From Hyphomonas adhaerens MHS-3 (GTDB taxonomy: Bacteria > Pseudomonadota > Alphaproteobacteria > Caulobacterales > Hyphomonadaceae): a stretch of DNA of 64,000 nt. Every line of letters starts with the position of its first letter. Position 1 is the first letter of the stretch. A program made the translations under genes and the position numbers. The DNA lies in contig NZ_ARYH01000001.1 of the NCBI RefSeq assembly GCF_000685235.1, forward strand, positions 2,442,577-2,506,576, read 5' to 3'. The notes below the pieces were generated by a model, which was given only the letters and a program-made list of their open reading frames with translations, was not told where the DNA came from and ran no database searches. This document shows, piece after piece, positions 62,223 through 64,000 of this stretch.

Positions 62223-63773
62223 CTAGCTGAGATCTTTGATCAGGGAGGCGGTGACTGGATCGTCTGCCATGCCGTCGCCGGACAGGGCCGGTTTCAGGCG
62301 GGTCGCCATCGTCTTGCCGCGCTCCACGCCCCATTGGTCGAACGGGTTCAGGCCCCAGAGCTTTCCGGCAAAATAAGTCCGGTGCTCATAAAGCGCGACG
62401 AGGCTGCCAAAGGCTTCGGGGCCAAAGGCTTTGTGGTGCAGGAATGAGGAGGCGCGACCGCCGGCGTGGACTTTCTGTTTGGCAACGGCATCGGACAGGT
62501 CCGGCTCCTCAGCCCTGACTTCCTCCAGCGACCGGCCATTGGCCAGAACTTCGGCCTGGGCGAGCGCATGAGCCGTGAGGGCCGTGATGCCTTCCGGATC
62601 GCGGTCAAAGTCCGGGGCGAGGATGAACTCGGACGGAACGCTGCGGGAGCCCTGGTGCAGCCATTGGTGATAGGAATGCTGGCCGACAGAGCCCTCGCCG
62701 CCCCAGAGGGCCGGCGCCGTGGAATAGGGTGAGGGCACGCCGCCCGGACCGACCGACTTGCCATTCGACTCCATTTCAAGCTGCTGCAGATAGGTCGGCA
62801 GCATGCGCAGGCGGTGAGAATAGGCGAGTACGACCCGCATGCTGCGCTCAAGGAAGGACGCGTTCCAGAAGTCGAGCAGGGCGAGGCGCATCGGCAGGTT
62901 TTCGGCAAGCGGGGCAGAGCGGGTATGCGCATCCATTTCCGCGGCGCCCTTGAGGATCGCCTCGAATGTCCCGGCCTTGAGGTAGATCATGCAGGCGAGA
63001 GATGCGGCGGACCAGAGCGAAAACCGTCCGCCAACCGGCAGCGGCATGTCGAAAAGATAGCCGTCATTGCCGCCGAGCCAGGCCTTCGCGCGGTCCGGAT
63101 TGGCGGTAACAAGCGCAATTTGGCGGCTGGCCTCCGCCCCGAGGGACGCTTCCATCCATTTGCGGGCGCGCCCGAGATTGTAGAGCGTTTCTTCCGTTCC
63201 GAAGGATTTGGAGACGCCGACGACGAGCGTGCTGGCCGGATCGAGCCCGGTCAGGGCGTGCTCAAGGTCCCACGGATCGACATTGGCGCAGAAGCGCAAC
63301 TCGATGCCGGGGGCGGCAAGGTCGGCAAAGGCGTCGGCAATCAGGCGGGGGCCGAAGTCGGATCCGCCGATGCCGATGTGAAGGACGGCCTTGTAGGACG
63401 CTCCACCAACTGTCCTGATGTCGCCTTCCTGCACGCGGCGGGCGAACTCAAGGGCGGGCAGGACGCTCTGGCGCACCTTTTCCGCCTCCCCGGAGAGCGG
63501 GGCTTGTGCGCGTAGTGCCCAGTGCAGCGCCGGGCGATTTTCCGACGGGTTTACAATGTCCCCGTTGAAGAGGCTTGCGGCCGCATCTTCCAGTCCGGCT
63601 TTCGCGCCATGCGCGAGCAGGGCCGCGTCTGACTCGGCGTCCAGATATTGGCGGGAAAGGTCCGCCGTCCAGCCAGCCGCAGACAGGGAAGCCTGACCGG
63701 CCCGGGCCGTAGCAAGGTCTTTCAGCGGGGCGGCCTTGAGGGATGCGGCGAGGGAACCTAGATCAGCACGCAT
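62223..63773 (-). CDS. pgi: Glucose-6-phosphate isomerase
   Basis: Interconverts glucose-6-phosphate and fructose-6-phosphate. The 516-residue protein contains HIGIGGSDFGPRL, VVGVSKSFGTEET, LPVGGRFSLWSAAS (family signature), LEMESNGKSV with the catalytic Glu, GSVGQHSYHQWLHQG with the catalytic His, and the C-terminal Lys segment NPFDQWGVERGK. It is the first gene of pgi-rng-yacG. The start ATG 63773 is the first in frame; the promoter should lie in the region shared with divergent tuf. Confidence 0.96.
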   Translation of the reverse strand: MRADLGSLAASLKAAPLKDLATARAGQASLSAAGWTADLSRQYLDAESDAALLAHGAKAGLEDAAASLFNGDIVNPSENRPALHWALRAQAPLSGEAEKVRQSVLPALEFARRVQEGDIRTVGGASYKAVLHIGIGGSDFGPRLIADAFADLAAPGIELRFCANVDPWDLEHALTGLDPASTLVVGVSKSFGTEETLYNLGRARKWMEASLGAEASRQIALVTANPDRAKAWLGGNDGYLFDMPLPVGGRFSLWSAASLACMIYLKAGTFEAILKGAAEMDAHTRSAPLAENLPMRLALLDFWNASFLERSMRVVLAYSHRLRMLPTYLQQLEMESNGKSVGPGGVPSPYSTAPALWGGEGSVGQHSYHQWLHQGSRSVPSEFILAPDFDRDPEGITALTAHALAQAEVLANGRSLEEVRAEEPDLSDAVAKQKVHAGGRASSFLHHKAFGPEAFGSLVALYEHRTYFAGKLWGLNPFDQWGVERGKTMATRLKPALSGDGMADDPVTASLIKDLS

Positions 63774-63874
63774 GTTGCGGGTCCTTTCCGTGACTGGAAC
63801 TCACGGATTACCCATGGTTCGCCGCTGGGCGCAAGATGTGGCCCGGGCAGGTGCAGCCGAACGCAAATGTGCGC

Positions 63875-63903
63875 TTGAATCCCGCGCCACACATGGGTAT
63901 GAG
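63875..63903 (+). promoter_or_regulatory. Candidate tuf promoter
   Basis: TTGAAT and TATGAG (63898-63903) are separated by 17 bases, about 80 bases before the EF-Tu start. The leader that follows has two perfect hairpins (63914-63928 and 63941-63956). Confidence 0.45.
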
Positions 63904-63981
63904 GCCCGTTTAACAGGCCGCAGGCCTGATTTGGTATCCCGTCCGGCGGGCCGGACAGAACACGAATTCAAGGAGAGGCCC

Positions 63982-64000
63982 GATGGGCAAGGCAAAGTTT
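63982..64000 (+). CDS. tuf: Elongation factor Tu, first codons only
   Basis: The window ends six codons into a gene that begins MGKAKF, behind the ribosome-binding site AAGGAGAGG. EF-Tu in alphaproteobacteria typically begins M(A/G)K(A/E)KFER, so tuf is the likely identity; only six residues are visible. EF-Tu carries aminoacyl-tRNA to the ribosome as a GTPase. The start position with its strong ribosome-binding site and the long structured leader fit a highly expressed translation factor. Confidence 0.65.

Overview
The window is ordinary core chromosome of an alphaproteobacterium, most likely a marine, stalked or budding Hyphomonadaceae-type organism (Hyphomonas/Henriciella relatives). The grounds are high GC with long antisense shadow frames, an alphaproteobacterial SUF operon with two cysteine desulfurases, a PhyR-NepR-EcfG general stress module, the F1-ATPase zeta inhibitor, a CBP3-type cytochrome bc1 chaperone, and the plsX-fabH-ihfA-merR-tRNA-Pro and rng-yacG-tRNA-Phe blocks. 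The genus is inferred. I see no prophage, insertion sequence, CRISPR array or rRNA operon, and no gene-free stretch longer than 300 bases.

Layout. 1-5.2 kb: end of an AsmA/YhdP-like envelope protein, tyrS, anmK and an alpha/beta hydrolase. 5.3-12.6 kb: SUF iron-sulfur assembly genes (cysteine desulfurase, sufB, sufC, sufD, sufS, sufT-like, sufA), interrupted by an oppositely oriented exported-protein gene. 12.7-22.2 kb: DNA glycosylase, a tetR-plsC unit with a perfect TetR-type operator, a glycosyltransferase, purC/purS, the ATPase inhibitor, a GH16 hydrolase, 5-FCL with a probable 6S RNA gene upstream, an exported phytase-esterase-like lipoprotein, an HxlR regulator and tRNA-Gly. 22.4-25.6 kb: HWE histidine kinase, PhyR, NepR, EcfG (general stress response) and a 70-residue orphan. 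25.8-30.1 kb: bamE, bc1 chaperone, plsX, fabH, ihfA, merR, tRNA-Pro and a three-way-junction palindrome. 30.1-42.7 kb: peptidase, msrB, a MaoC-like enzyme, a PLP enzyme, a LysR regulator facing an exported isochorismatase-fold hydrolase, then acyl-CoA ligase, sterol-desaturase-like enzyme, crotonase, epoxide hydrolase, SDR and pncC. 42.7-53.3 kb: dnaB, rplI-rpsR-rpsF, fabD-fabG-acpP-fabF-mltG-yicC-gmk and icd. 53.4-64 kb: tRNA/rRNA methyltransferase, flavoprotein, crotonase, paired acyl-CoA dehydrogenases, LysR with two GNAT-type genes, tRNA-Phe, yacG, rng, pgi and the first codons of tuf.

Fatty-acid synthesis genes lie in two blocks (plsX-fabH and fabD-G-acpP-F). Beta-oxidation-type enzymes lie in two others (36.6-41.3 and 55.4-58.5 kb). 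The most noteworthy items are a probable 6S RNA, the antisense gene splitting the SUF operon, a complete stress-signalling module without an obvious canonical EcfG promoter, several perfect operator-like palindromes, the structured element behind tRNA-Pro, and an uncharacterised LysR-GNAT-GNAT locus.
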